Shown in pieces: positions 13,493 through 25,449 of a stretch of DNA of 64,000 bases. The position numbers and the translations under genes were made by a program. The stretch's first letter is position 1; the number at the start of each line of letters is the position of its first letter. The notes below the pieces were generated by a model. That model saw nothing but the letters and a program-made list of their open reading frames with translations, searched no databases and had not been told where the DNA came from. Source of the DNA: Calliopsis andreniformis (Eukaryota > Arthropoda > Insecta > Hymenoptera > Andrenidae); assembly GCF_051401765.1 (NCBI RefSeq), contig NC_135071.1, positions 21,044,961 to 21,108,960 of the forward strand, given 5' to 3'.

Positions 13493-15030
13493 CCACCGTG
13501 CAAACGGGAGAGAGATCGAGGCCAGTGGACCATAGATCCCACGAGAGAAGTGGGGCCCAGGAACACAGGCTGTGCCTCCTTTTGAAGCTGATTGGAATGG
13601 AAAAGGAGTGGAAGAGGGGTTGCTTGGCTCGTTACCAGACTCGAGGAAGCGGTTCGGCGTACACCCTTTCTACGATCAAAGCCAGATAACATCTCCGCGT
13701 GACCCGATACATTGTATACACATAGTAGGCTCATCATTGCCTGGCTACCTACGGTTCTGGTATCGCGTCGCATTTCGATCCTCCGTTTACGGATCTGCTG
13801 TCCTTTATGCTTGCAGAAATATCAATATTTCAATTTAGGCTTGCTTTTCCAGTGGCTCGTTTTTCATTCTTCTTCGGACCTGTGACTTTCGAACCTTGAA
13901 CGTGGGTCAATTAGAAATTCATTCGTAAGCAGTCTGAGTTCTTGCCTCACTAAAGAAAATTCTTTGATGGATTTGCGATTCCTCGGCGGCGCCGGTAAAG
14001 CGAACTTCCTACCTTCCTGGTGAACCAGATGGTAGGCAGATACGGATACGGATACGCTTTAAGCTCCGCTCACGCGTGCTTTCGGCGCACCTAAAATCCT
14101 GCTTTCATCCCCATCCGCGGAAGACCGGGAGAAGAGATCTCTAAAGGTAACTTTCTGCTCTCACCCTTCCACCTTATGTTTCCAAAACATCTAATATCTC
14201 GCGCTCGAGCGAATCGGCTGAATGCTCCCAGATCTTTCTTTCCACGGGGCCGCATAATCGGTCTATCCCTGTGGTAATTCTCTGTCTTGTTTTGCAGCTC
14301 GTGGGATCGGCTGCGTCTCACGCGACGACGGGGGCCTCCTAAGGACGATTGGCAGGCGTACAAAATCTCGCACAATGCTGCCCAAAAAATACTGTCGAAC
14401 CGTTCGCGTTTATAATGGACGACAAACGAGATCCTGCTGAATCAGCCATTAAGATGGGCCCAATGCGCGGACCGATTTTTACTGCACCGTTTATGGTCTC
14501 CGTCGGCGCTTCTTTCGATCCCGCGACGTTCTCAAATGAAGACGAAAAGGAAACTTCTTGCCTGTTCCTATTTTTCTATCTTCAGATAGAAGTAACAGAC
14601 TTGGATTACTAAAAGTTCCACTAACTAATTTCAAAAGCTGCCTACACCCGATCCCTACACATTAATGGACTCTCGATTAATGTTCCACTCGCTGGACACT
14701 GATTTTCTCGGAATGGAAATACAAATCGATCGGTGCCATTTTGCTTTGGTTACACTGGACCTCCGTCCCACATCGAAACGACAAGAAGGGACCCACGAGA
14801 CAGCCACGAGGGTCCAGGTAGGTGAGGAGGGGGCGTAAAACACACGTGCGTTCCTACGCGTAGTGGTCACAGGGCCGCGCATTCCGATGTCCGAAGTAAT
14901 ATGCAGTTGGACGGGTTCCTGGGTTGGCTTTTCTATTTTTACACCAGCCCAACGGTGCTATGGGCCATGGACGCGAAGGTAGGTGCCTCTTGGTTCCCCA
15001 CGCGTTGTCTATCCTCGGCCATGCCTCTAC

Positions 15031-15090
15031 GTATATGGCTGCATATGGGTGCACATGGGTGCATATGGGTGCATATGGGTGTATACGAGT
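15031..15090. repeat. Decamer minisatellite (GCATATGGGT)
   Basis: Six ten-base units, of which three are identical, one differs by one base and the outer two are more diverged. Each identical unit carries an NdeI-type CATATG palindrome. Confidence 0.95.
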
Positions 15091-15408
15091 ATCCACGGAT
15101 GGACCAGGCAGGTTTTTCGAGGCTGCCTCGGCAGACAGCCTGGTGCCGATACTACACGAGCATCCCCCTGCTGGGCCACGGCCACAGGGTTCCCTCATGG
15201 CCTTTTCAAACCTCTCCCTCCTCTTCTGCTCTATTCCCAGTAGCCTGGTATATGAAGTCGTACGAAGTCGAGTCGATATCGAGATTGTTAAACGACTTGG
15301 AAAACTCAATTTAGGAAATCCTCGATGGATACTGCGATAAGCCTCTCTTTACCTTCCCTCTATCTCGTTGGAGGGGATAGGAAACGGAAAGCATTATCCT
15401 TTTTGTTC

Positions 15409-15456
15409 GATTATTTGTCCGATTATTTGTCCGATTATTTGTCCGATTATTTGTCC
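15409..15456. repeat. 12-bp minisatellite (GATTATTTGTCC)
   Basis: Four exact tandem copies with no spacers. Confidence 0.97.
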
Positions 15457-17186
15457 GAGAATCTTGACTGAATCAGAGCACTTGATCGTAGCTTTCGCAT
15501 TGAAATTATTTTTCCTTTCTCTTCTGAATGTTGACGTGTTCGTTTATTATCGGAACATATATTTCTGAAAGAAACATCTCTTCGTTTGCAGGTAGGTATA
15601 TCTACCTGAAACTTGCTCTCTTCGACCCCCTGTTTGATCCACGAACAACTTGTTCGTAACCATAGACGTCAAAGGAGCATACATTCCGACAGTTTCAGAC
15701 ACGGATCCGTCGGGCTACCGGTCACTGTTGTTGCTCGTCCCTCTTGACGCCATTACGATAACAATGTTCCACCCTCGGCGGGCCAAGCCGAAGGGGGAAA
15801 GAAAACGCTGAAACGAGACTCGATGTCCTTGCATCGGACTATACAAACATCCCTTTTCTGACACGATCGAATGTGTACCGAGGCTCGCGGGAAAAAGTTG
15901 GACAAGAATAGCCGCGTATAAGAATGTAACAAGCGAGATTATCGAAACGAAGGACTTAACTTCGAAGCCTGTCCTGAGAATGACGAAGAACGGGGTACAA
16001 TAACATTTACTGTCCTCTCGTGCTGCCCGTAAGAGTTTTATCTAATGAGGAAACACGCGCGCGAAAGCATGCGTGATACGTACCTATATAGTCCGATAGC
16101 AAATCTGTGAATGTGGAGAGGGGAAAGGATATTAAATTGTGAAACGGTACGCAAAATGTCGATAAAAGTTGAGGCAGTCGTGGATTGTCGCTCTCAGAGG
16201 GCAGACCAGAGTGATCGAACAGATGCGTCCACGTTTTAATGATTATGTCGCATTGATGCATGGAGACATCATTTTGTGGCATCCCTATCGAGGGCAAAGG
16301 TCAGGGATACTAAGTCTCTGCACGCAGAGAAGCATAGACAATGATAATCGTTCCGATGGCTGGCTATAACGTGCAACCGTATAATAATACGTTAACCGTT
16401 AAGCTGACTGTCCTCTCGATTCCGGGGTCTCTGTGTGGTCCGCCATTGAGTCTTAACTCTTTGATGCATCCTGCGCGCATATTCATTCGCTCTCGCTTCG
16501 CACAATGCCCATAGTGTCCATACACGCGGCATTGTGTGACCCGTGCGCCGAGCGTTAAACTCTCCAGCACACATACGCATGCCTAGACAAACGAAAGGAG
16601 GCACACATACGCTCGCGAACGAGAAATAAAGAGGGATAGTGTTTTTGCCGTTACATTTGTTTTTGCCGTGTTGGCTTTGGCTGTTGCCTCTCCTTGCTGA
16701 ATCGAAGTATTCTTAAAGGAATTCGAAGGTACATGTGTAGTGATACGTTATTACGTTGTCAGAATAAAATTGAGTGGAGGATAGAATAGAGGCGAGGTAA
16801 AAGTTGAAAGGATGTATAAGGGTTTAAATTGAACTGTCATAGAAAACATGCCCTCTCAATTTTCCCCTCGAATGGCATCGGAATGGCATCGGAATGGCCT
16901 AGCCTCGTAAGGTGTGAAAAACAAACGGATGGACCGAGGGAAATCGGGACAATATCCGGGGATTTGCGCGATCTCGCGAACGTGAATAGCGTTGAGCGGC
17001 TGGTAATGGGCGTCTTTATCGGTAATGAGATCCCGGGCCGTTGTCGGCATGCATTATTCCTTTGAGGCTGCAACGTGAATTAACGAGGGCGTCGTTGTCG
17101 CGCCGTTGCCTGCATTCTTCCGCGGCCGATGAAAAATGAGCGGGAGGGCGTCTTCTACTTTCGACGCTGAGCGTCACAGAGGAGAT

Positions 17187-17216
17187 GCCGCGCCGCGCCG
17201 CGCCGCGCTGCGCCGG
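17187..17216. repeat. GC-only pentamer array (CCGCG)
   Basis: About six units of CCGCG with one T change. Confidence 0.9.
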
Positions 17217-17990
17217 ACATGATTTTCCGGATATTAACGATGCGAGGTTCCGGACCATCGACCACTGTGCGTGCCGGAGTGGCGCGGCGGCCCTTTTCGT
17301 TCTCCAGACTGCTGCTTTCCAATTTACTGGAACTTGTATGGATAATGCCGCTTTTCGTCGAATCACTTCCGCCCTTCTTCCCACTCTCTGCCTGCACCGA
17401 GTGTTCTTTGTTATCGCGAATACCTTTTTTCCGACAGTCCCCACCGCCCTGCAGGACGCAAGATTAATTAAAAATTGAGAAGAGGGAGGCGAATGGCCGT
17501 GTGGAAAATAACAGTTGCGCGACGATCGGTAGTCTTATTTCTGTGCTCTGGCTTCGAGATGGTCAAAGAAATGCTGGTGATGATAGTGGATAGCATCGCA
17601 TTAGACCCTCATCTCTGGTAGCTGAAAGCATTTTATGGCGTGTTTTTAGGACTTTATGGTTACTTCCGTCGACACACGATTCCCACAGAGATACATATAT
17701 CTCTTTCCCCAACTATAAAGATATTCGTTGAAGATTAAACCACACTTAGGCGTATTAGCAAAGTGTCGACGATTTTACTGCTCCTTGCATTCCTTTCTGA
17801 ACGACTCCATCAAATTTTTCAGGCTTCTCTGATAGAAAATTCTTCTTGCTTTTGTGACAGGACTGAATCGAAAATATTATTCTCTTCCCTGCTCCCTCTT
17901 CCTGCCAAATGAACTCATCCTGCGTTAAGACAAGACTTACTGGAAAGCCTAAATCGTGCTACTGACTTTCTCCTTCTCCGGTGTATCGAT

Positions 17991-18032
17991 GTCGGACGCT
18001 TTGTCGGACGCTTTGTCGGACGCTTTGTCGGA
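17991..18032. repeat. 12-bp minisatellite (GTCGGACGCTTT)
   Basis: Three exact copies and half of a fourth. Confidence 0.97.
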
Positions 18033-20308
18033 TCGTGACCACTTAGTTCTGAATAGCAGTTATAGGGAAACGCATGAAAGGGTTGCGCGTTCCTCTTCCG
18101 AGCGAGTAGGTTTTCTTTATACCATAGCACGAGGTGGATCTTAATCCTGACGCGAGGCAGACGAAAGGAGGACTGCGGAGAAAAGGAAACTGGCTGAAGG
18201 ACGGTGCGCGGAGGGAGAGCGCGGGGGGAGAGCACGGGGGGAAGACGGTGGTTGTGGAACGAAAAACCGGACACGAAGGATGTGTTTCGGACAACACGCA
18301 CACGGTTTGGCGCGTTCCCAAAGGCGGCACGTCGACCCTTCGCGATTTCACCTCGATTCTAATGCAAATCGGGGTCAGTTATGGCGATACCCCATAGCCT
18401 CCATTGAAATAACATTAATCTAGTGTGGCACCGAGCGCGCCGCACGGTTGCCACGTTCGATTATTCCTCCGCGTTCCTTTCTCTCTCCTCTGCGCCTCGA
18501 GAAAGTCTGCTCTCCCGGTCAATGGGTCCCTTTTCTCCTCATTCTCATTGTCACTTGTATGCGCGCCCTTCGCCTCAGAATACATTACTTCTGCCACCGC
18601 GGAAAATGGACTTCGCCTGGAGGAACCTGCGCGAGAGATCGTTGGATGATTCGGCTCTTTTGTAGTTGAAGTATCTTGCGAGACAGGACTTGAATTCCTT
18701 TCAGCCCTAACGATAACTGCTGAAGAGAGAAAGAAGTGGAAAAAATTGCTGCACAATTAGTAGAATTTCACGAAGCAAACGCTCGATCCTCGAAGACACC
18801 TGAAGAGAATGTTTCGACGACGCGACGTGTCAGCCGCACGCGTGCACGCGTCGAAAGTGTCGAAACACGCAAACGCGTGCAAAAACGGCTAAGTGGAATT
18901 TATTGCATTCTCGACAGGCTGGTGCACTGGCAGGTATGCGTTACGCAGGGATAGATGCACGTGGGTGTTGCGGCCGTTCGTGTACTCCCTCCTGCGGTGA
19001 TTTACACGATTCCTGTCGTAACTCGCGGCGGCCCATAAAACCGAATTAATCGTTCGAAAACGGCCCGTTGGCTGCAGGCCCTCCACCGAATAAAATCACC
19101 AGCTCGCCCCACCTGGTCTCCTTTTCCTCAGGCTCTCGACTCTGGACTGATCCCCTTCCTTTCAATCCTGGCCAAATATTTATGCGTGTCCCGTTCGTTT
19201 TCTCCCCCTCTCGTCGCTATCCAAGTCTCTGATTTTCTGCCTTTTCTCGCAGTGAATATGTAGTCCGCGAACGTTTCGTTTCATCGACTGTACATTTTTT
19301 CGGCTCGGAGACCGATCTAGCTCGCGCACGCTACCAGAAAAGAATATATTATCGCACGTGACGGCTTTGTAACCTTTATACTTATAGGATTTCGTACCGA
19401 TACCTTCACCGTTGCCAGCTAACACACGGAACAAGCCCATTTCTCAGAGAAACGAGCAGTCGTCGATTTAGGGTGAAGGAGCCACGCGAAAAATAGCTCG
19501 TTGAAAGGCTTGCTTAACTTTCACACGGATTGGGAAACTTTTTACCCCTTTCGGTTACGCGACGCAGTTTTTCGGCAGGATCACCTGCTGCTTCAGCGGT
19601 GACCGTTAAGGGGAGGGGGCATGGGATTTTTCTGCACCAGGAACGAAGGGGTTCCAGAGAACGGTGACGTTATTTCCGACAAACCCTTTCCCCTTCGCGA
19701 GGAAATGCGCAAACTGTCGATTCGAAGGAAATTCGGAAAAAGTCAGGCACAAGGTTGCTCGACAGATGGAACCGAATAGTTGAAAAGCGATCTACCGATG
19801 TCGAACCTTTTTTTAAGAGCAACGCGAACGTTTCCTTATGTACCTATTATATGTATTTCAACGATACTAAGGATTCATTTTTCTTAGCGGTTGCAAATTT
19901 CAATGAAATTTCTTCTTATGTAAGATTTCGTTTCTTTCGTTGAAGATATTTTCAACCCGTTCCTATCCTCAGTTCCTTTATTGAATTTTCTTCTCCTTCG
20001 TTAGCATCGATTTCCTGCGCACGAAAGGTACGCCCTCCCGCCGCGCTGGCAGATATAAATAATATTAACAGATAGGTAGTTGCACCCATAAACATTACAA
20101 ACAATTTCTACCTGTGAGCCGATACATTTGCTGGCATCAGGCCGAGGCCACTCGAGGAGAAAAGGAGGCTCGCGTAGCCAGCGTCACGGCAATTAGCCCT
20201 GAAATATATGTCCTTTGACCGAAAGGATAAATAGCTGGCGTGCGCGTACGGAGACGCGCGATTCGCAACAGACGATACGTTCCGCGCTGTTTTGCATAAT
20301 ACGAATCC

Positions 20309-20316
20309 TATAAAAG
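20309..20316 (+). promoter_or_regulatory. TATA-like site TATAAAAG without a known gene
   Basis: A good match to the TATA box in a GC-rich setting. No initiator consensus was found about 30 bases downstream and no coding exon follows, so it may be chance. Confidence 0.15.
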
Positions 20317-20356
20317 GGCCGTACGTGACGGTGTTCGTTCGTTCGCCCGCGAGTCG

Positions 20357-20393
20357 CGCCGCCTCGCCGCCTCGCCGCCTCGCCGCCTCGCCT
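20357..20393. repeat. Octamer array (CGCCGCCT)
   Basis: Four and a half exact copies of an 8-bp unit. Confidence 0.95.
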
Positions 20394-20435
20394 GAAATAT
20401 CACGGCTGGACTGCTTTCAATGGGGTGGGCCCCGT

Positions 20436-20458
20436 TCTCCTGCTCGTAAAGCAGGAGA
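20436..20458. repeat. Perfect 9-bp hairpin (TCTCCTGCT / AGCAGGAGA)
   Basis: Nine-base arms with a five-base loop, about 120 bases after a TATA-like site at 20309. Confidence 0.9.
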
Positions 20459-23400
20459 CGTTGACCAGCTCTCTTTTTCACGAGACACCCAGTATAGAGG
20501 CACGTTCCTTTGTCAGGGCCCTTTGCTCGCGCGCCACTAAACTATTTCACTTTCAACTTTCGAGGCGTTAAAGGGTTTACGACGGAGGGTGAACGTCGAC
20601 CGCGGCAAAAAGCTCGAAGTCACCGAGGATGATTGGTGCGCTGCTACGACGAGTAATAAAGGGAAAGCGGAACGTGACCGAGTCAAGGATTTTTCTCTCA
20701 TTCACCCTTTGTTATTTCGATCAAATTTAGAACATCATGTTTCCGTCTAGTAGGTCTCGGAAACAGTCTCCTACTTAACTCTGTTCCTTTGAAAGCACAA
20801 TAATTTCGAATCGAAAGCTTGCGGCCAAACGAAACTCTAGCAGTCCAGCAGTGTCGGCAATTCTGTAGGAGAAATGGCATAGGTGTAACCGGAAGAAAAT
20901 AAGTTATCTCGCTGTGAGTGCTCTGCCTCGCAATAATGGATCGACGCCCTCGGGATCGCATGGCCAGAGGCGCGTTACTGGAGCAGTCCTTTGATAAGGT
21001 AGCACAATCGGGATTCCATTAGAAGGTATTGGGTACACAGGAAAAAAGATAGAGAAATGTGAAGAGAGAGCAGGAGGGAATGATAGAGAGAGCGGGTATC
21101 GGTGAATTCGGACACGGGCTATCCATTACGAATCCACTGGCAGAATTCCGTCCTATCAATCTTTGCGAACGCTACGTTCAGCGCCCCACCTCCGACCCAC
21201 CTCCGACCCACCTCCCCTTTTGGCTGTTCAAGTTACCCCTATCCTCCTTTTCTCTTGTTCCGCCGCTATCCATAGGCAACCGGCTATTCGTCGGATGTTC
21301 GATGTCCGAAGGCACGAATCAACCGTTAATGCATACCATCGACGGCCAAGTGCCAGCGAGAAATTAATAGTCATCCCCCGTGTTCGCGTACTTTCTCACG
21401 TTTTCACCGCATACCTTGATCCCGAGATGCCAGCGCGGGGAAAAATAACGTTCGCGGTTGAAATGGACCGCGCCACGCTATAGATATATGGCCCAGGCGA
21501 ATGGAAACCTTTTTCGGGGGAAGAGTGGACGATGGATCGATTTGGGGGTGATACTGGCTGCTAATGGTGGCGATGCGTCGTTACGATTTAGGGGAGCTAG
21601 TTAAATGGAAATACTACTAATAGAAAGAAGAGAATTTGATTGAGCGGGTTAGTTAAGAAAATGTGGCAGGAAGGCGATGACTTCGCAATCTTCTTCCTGT
21701 GAGTATAGTTTTGCTCCTCGCTTCTTTTCCGACGTCTTCGCATTTCCCATGCCATAGAGGCTATAGTATCGTCTGAACGGAGATTCCGTGAAATCCGAAG
21801 AAGATAGAGAAGATGGGACCGCGCAATATCCCTCGATTCGATATTGAATCCGATGGACAAGACAGCATCGTATCAGAGGCCCCTGCCTATCAAAGTCAGC
21901 CTGAAGATTTCATTAAAATTCGTGTCTCTATCGCGTATCAGATTCCACGACGATGAATATCAATCGACTATCGAACTATCGGAAGGTAGAAGGTAGAAGT
22001 CTGAGACGACTAGCAACCACGATTCGGTCTTTCGAATGAAACGCACGACATCGTTCTCACGGGAAAGGCAACTGTAACGCGACACCATGGGTGTCTTTCG
22101 ATTCGGTAACCCATTGCCCTTGGTCTTTGTCGATACTTGGAGAATATCGATGTCAGCTGCCTGTATCGCGGATCGATTATGCAGAAATAATATTTTCTAG
22201 TAATCAGCAAATCGACTCGTATGCAAAGGGATCGTAGTCGAGGAGAAAGATCAGCGACACGACAATGAGCCAACGAAGGAATCGCATTGTCGCGAAGTCT
22301 AGAGTCGATCGACGCGTGGAAGGGGAAAGGGCCTTGGAAAGAAGGAGCCCTTCCACGGGACGACATTGTGTTCCATAAACGCTCTTATTGTGATCCACGT
22401 GTGTTACAAATTCCCTTTCGTGCCCTTTGGCCGGGAATAAACCCTTTCCTTAATTAGCATTGTATAGAATTCCTATTGGCTTCGGTGCACCCCTCTTCTC
22501 CACAGCTCCTCGTGCCAGTCGATATTCGGGACGTATCGATAGGTCGGTGTTATTTCAGTCTCTGGTGTGTGGACCGCGAGGTAGAAAAAGGACATCGACG
22601 GTTTGCCAAGGGGTTACCTCGGGAAACGTTCCTTCTGGCCTCGGAAAATAAAACCGTGATCCAATGTGTCGCATCGGCGCTGTCACCGAGCTACCGCGTT
22701 CGCAAGACGGCTCGACAATGCAAGGAATCGTCTATGCGACTGTCGGAATTATGAACGGATTGGAATGAAACCGATATGAAACGTGGAAGGGGCGCGTAGC
22801 CCCATTGCAACTGTTTCTTTTCGGTAGTCTTAACGTTGATCGGAAGATCAAGGTGTATCCTTTCCCTTCCTCTGCTTATGTCTTCTTGGATCCTTGCCCT
22901 AGTCTCAGCCCGAACCTTAGCTGCTATAGTTCTCGACGCTCTACGTCGAACTAATCATCGTGACTGTACGAGAGAGAAGTCGATCGCATCGCGTCGATGG
23001 ACAGACAGCTCGACAGAAATCTCCGTGTCGAGTTTCTTTAACTGGATAGAGGTGGCACAGCGATCCACGCAGGCTGGATCAAACGACCGTTTGCTATCGG
23101 ACGCGTTGGGTGGCTCCTCTTGTTCACCACAACGTACATTAGCAACTATCGTTTCTCCGCAGCAGGAGATCGGATCTGGTGCTATCCTGACGTATCTGAC
23201 AGCCAGCAGAGCCGTCAAACTGACTCTGAACGCGCGAACCCTGGTCAGTCTACCGGCAGATTTGCGCCATCTACGTATTTTCTTCTTCTCTCTTACGAAA
23301 GGAGAAGGGATCTTGTCTTTTTTTGCTTTGAATTATCGATATTACGGCGCAAATGTTTCTAGAGATTTGAATTTTCGGAGGTTGATTTCAGTCGATGATC

Positions 23401-23850
23401 CACCACAGTCACCTTCCACTGAGTCGAACGAAAAATACCTCGAGGATGGGCAATCGATGATGATTCGGATGACACGAGGAACACGTTGACGGTACGTGGC
23501 GTTCGTTCGTGGGGCAAACACCTGCGAGCACCAATCAGCTACGTCGTCGGACAAGAGCTCGCCGCAATAAATCAAGCAGCCACCTTTCCTCCACGTAGGT
23601 ACACGGTGCCCCGTGGAACGTTATTATTTATGGGCGTTCGTTAGCGCGGCAACAGTTCCGAAACGTGTCGAGCCGACACCTTTAGGACTCTGTGTGGCCC
23701 CCTTGGACTCGACGTCATCGTAGCCTCACCGATTCTTCGACGTGGTAATCACCGCTGAAGGAATCACCGATTGCCCATGGATCGAGTTATCGATAACGAA
23801 CGCGTAATTTATGCATGCCGGAACGATTTGACCAGTGATTGGAAATTGTT

Positions 23851-23883
23851 CCCTGCAATCCCTGCAATCCCTGCAATCCCTGC
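23851..23883. repeat. 9-bp minisatellite (CCCTGCAAT)
   Basis: Three exact copies and a partial fourth. Confidence 0.95.
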
Positions 23884-24303
23884 CTACCGCTGCGTCTTCG
23901 AATCATTGTCTTAGTTTCTTCCTTTTTGAGCGTCTGCCGCGACAAAGACAGTCGTACAGTATTTGCAATCGCAAATGGGTAGTGAGCAGGGATTTTGCGA
24001 TTCAGCTTGGAAAAAATTAGCATGCGATCTCGTGCTGGCTGGGGCCTTTTCATCCTGCCGTGAAACCGAAAGAAAGCCCCTATCTCAGCGACTGCAGGTT
24101 CGCCGGGACGAAAATATTGAAACGAATCTAACGTTTCTATTGGTCTGTCACAGCGTCCCCGTGTCCCCCTCTGCGCTCGTTCTCTCGTTAGTCGCGGTTG
24201 CCACCGCGAGGGCGGAAGACAGGTGGCGTTTTGTCGTCACCGACTCGCTTTTGTTCCGCGAGGCGTCAGAGACGCGACCAAAGCGTATATCGTCGGGTCG
24301 CGC

Positions 24304-24354
24304 GCAAGCGGTGCAAGCGGTGCAAGCGGTGCAAGCGGTGCAAGCGGCGCAAGG
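24304..24354. repeat. 9-bp minisatellite (GCAAGCGGT)
   Basis: Four exact copies, a fifth with one change and a partial sixth. All frames stay open across it, which is why several spurious reading frames overlap here. Confidence 0.97.
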
Positions 24355-25426
24355 GTATACGCCAGTTGGGCGAAAAGAACCGAACAAACGAGCTCGGTAC
24401 TGCAAAGTAAAGGGGGCAGAGAAGAGATGCACGGAGAAGGGGCGAAAGAAACGAGGCTGGTATTCGCCACCACTGAACTGCCTGTACAAATCTATGGAAC
24501 CTTCGCCCATAATTACGATATATACGCCTAATGGCATTATCGTATTAACGCCACCGTCGTCGTATGCCGCGCGGTTCATAATTATTCGAACGCTGATGAA
24601 TTCTGACGTTACTTCACTGCTGTAATTATTTCTTCGGTGAGTGACGCCCGTTTTCAAACATGAACTGGCTGTTTCGATATTTTTGTCTGCAAGAGAAATT
24701 CGAATGTAAGCTTAAGCAAAACCTATGCAATATTTCTTCAAGAGCGTTTATTGAACCACTGTAGGACTATTGTGCAATTTCAAGACATAGGACGTACAGA
24801 ACTTTTTGGAAAACATGGTCGTAAACAGTTTTAATGTTAAGATTTTGCAAATTGCTGAATACGTTTGCAAGTTTTCGCCGCAGAGACAAAAAGGATTAAT
24901 GAATTCCTCCCCGTTCAATATGCAATAAATAATGTTTCAGTTTTTGTGCGCGTATGCCTTTCTTTTCTTTGCCCACCCCCACCAGGAACGCGCGAAACCG
25001 TTCATATGTGCCCCGACAAAGGCATCGTATATGTATATTCGCAGTCTCCTCCTAACCATCCAACCGAGTGTGCCGTATCCGCCTATCCATCCGTCCATGC
25101 AGCTGGATACGCAGAAATTCCAAGTCTCGGTTTCTATGCTTCAGCAGCAGGCAAAAGCTCTGCCTCTCCTCTTTCGCTTCGCTCTCGCTTGAGCTGCACG
25201 AGCGCGTCCTCATAATGCCAGCTTTGTCCCACAAACTCATAATTAGACCGCGGCTCCCTGAATATCTTTCCTATTCCTCGCGAAAGTTTCAGCCCGTTTC
25301 TACCTCCCACACGCGCCACCCCTGGCCCATCCTCCTCCCTGCTTTCATCAAACCCCTCCGACTTGGGTCGTTCGAATTATCGTGCCGTTCCGACTGTCCT
25401 TAAACGCCAGAATAGCAGAATAGCTA

Positions 25427-25449
25427 GAATAGTCGGAGGCCGACTATTC
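25427..25449. repeat. Perfect 10-bp inverted repeat (GAATAGTCGG / CCGACTATTC)
   Basis: Ten-base arms separated by three bases. It is preceded by two further AGAATAG copies at about 25410 and 25418. Confidence 0.92.

Larger units (their letters stand above)
10001..20000. other. Gene-free DNA
   Basis: No supported coding sequence. Contents are minisatellites at 13453, 15031, 15409, 16870, 17187 and 17991, an 8-bp hairpin at 12087-12107, a decamer direct repeat at 12268-12289 and a CAGGTAG inverted pair at 15589-15608. Confidence 0.6.

Noticed and set aside
15409..15456. Direct repeats resembling a CRISPR array
   Set aside because: The 12-bp copies abut with no spacers and the DNA is eukaryotic. 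It is a minisatellite.
22836..23489. 217-residue open frame on the + strand with a hydrophobic start
   Set aside because: The first 40 residues look a little like a signal peptide, but the rest has no domain or repeat structure, and there is no promoter or polyadenylation signal arrangement around it.
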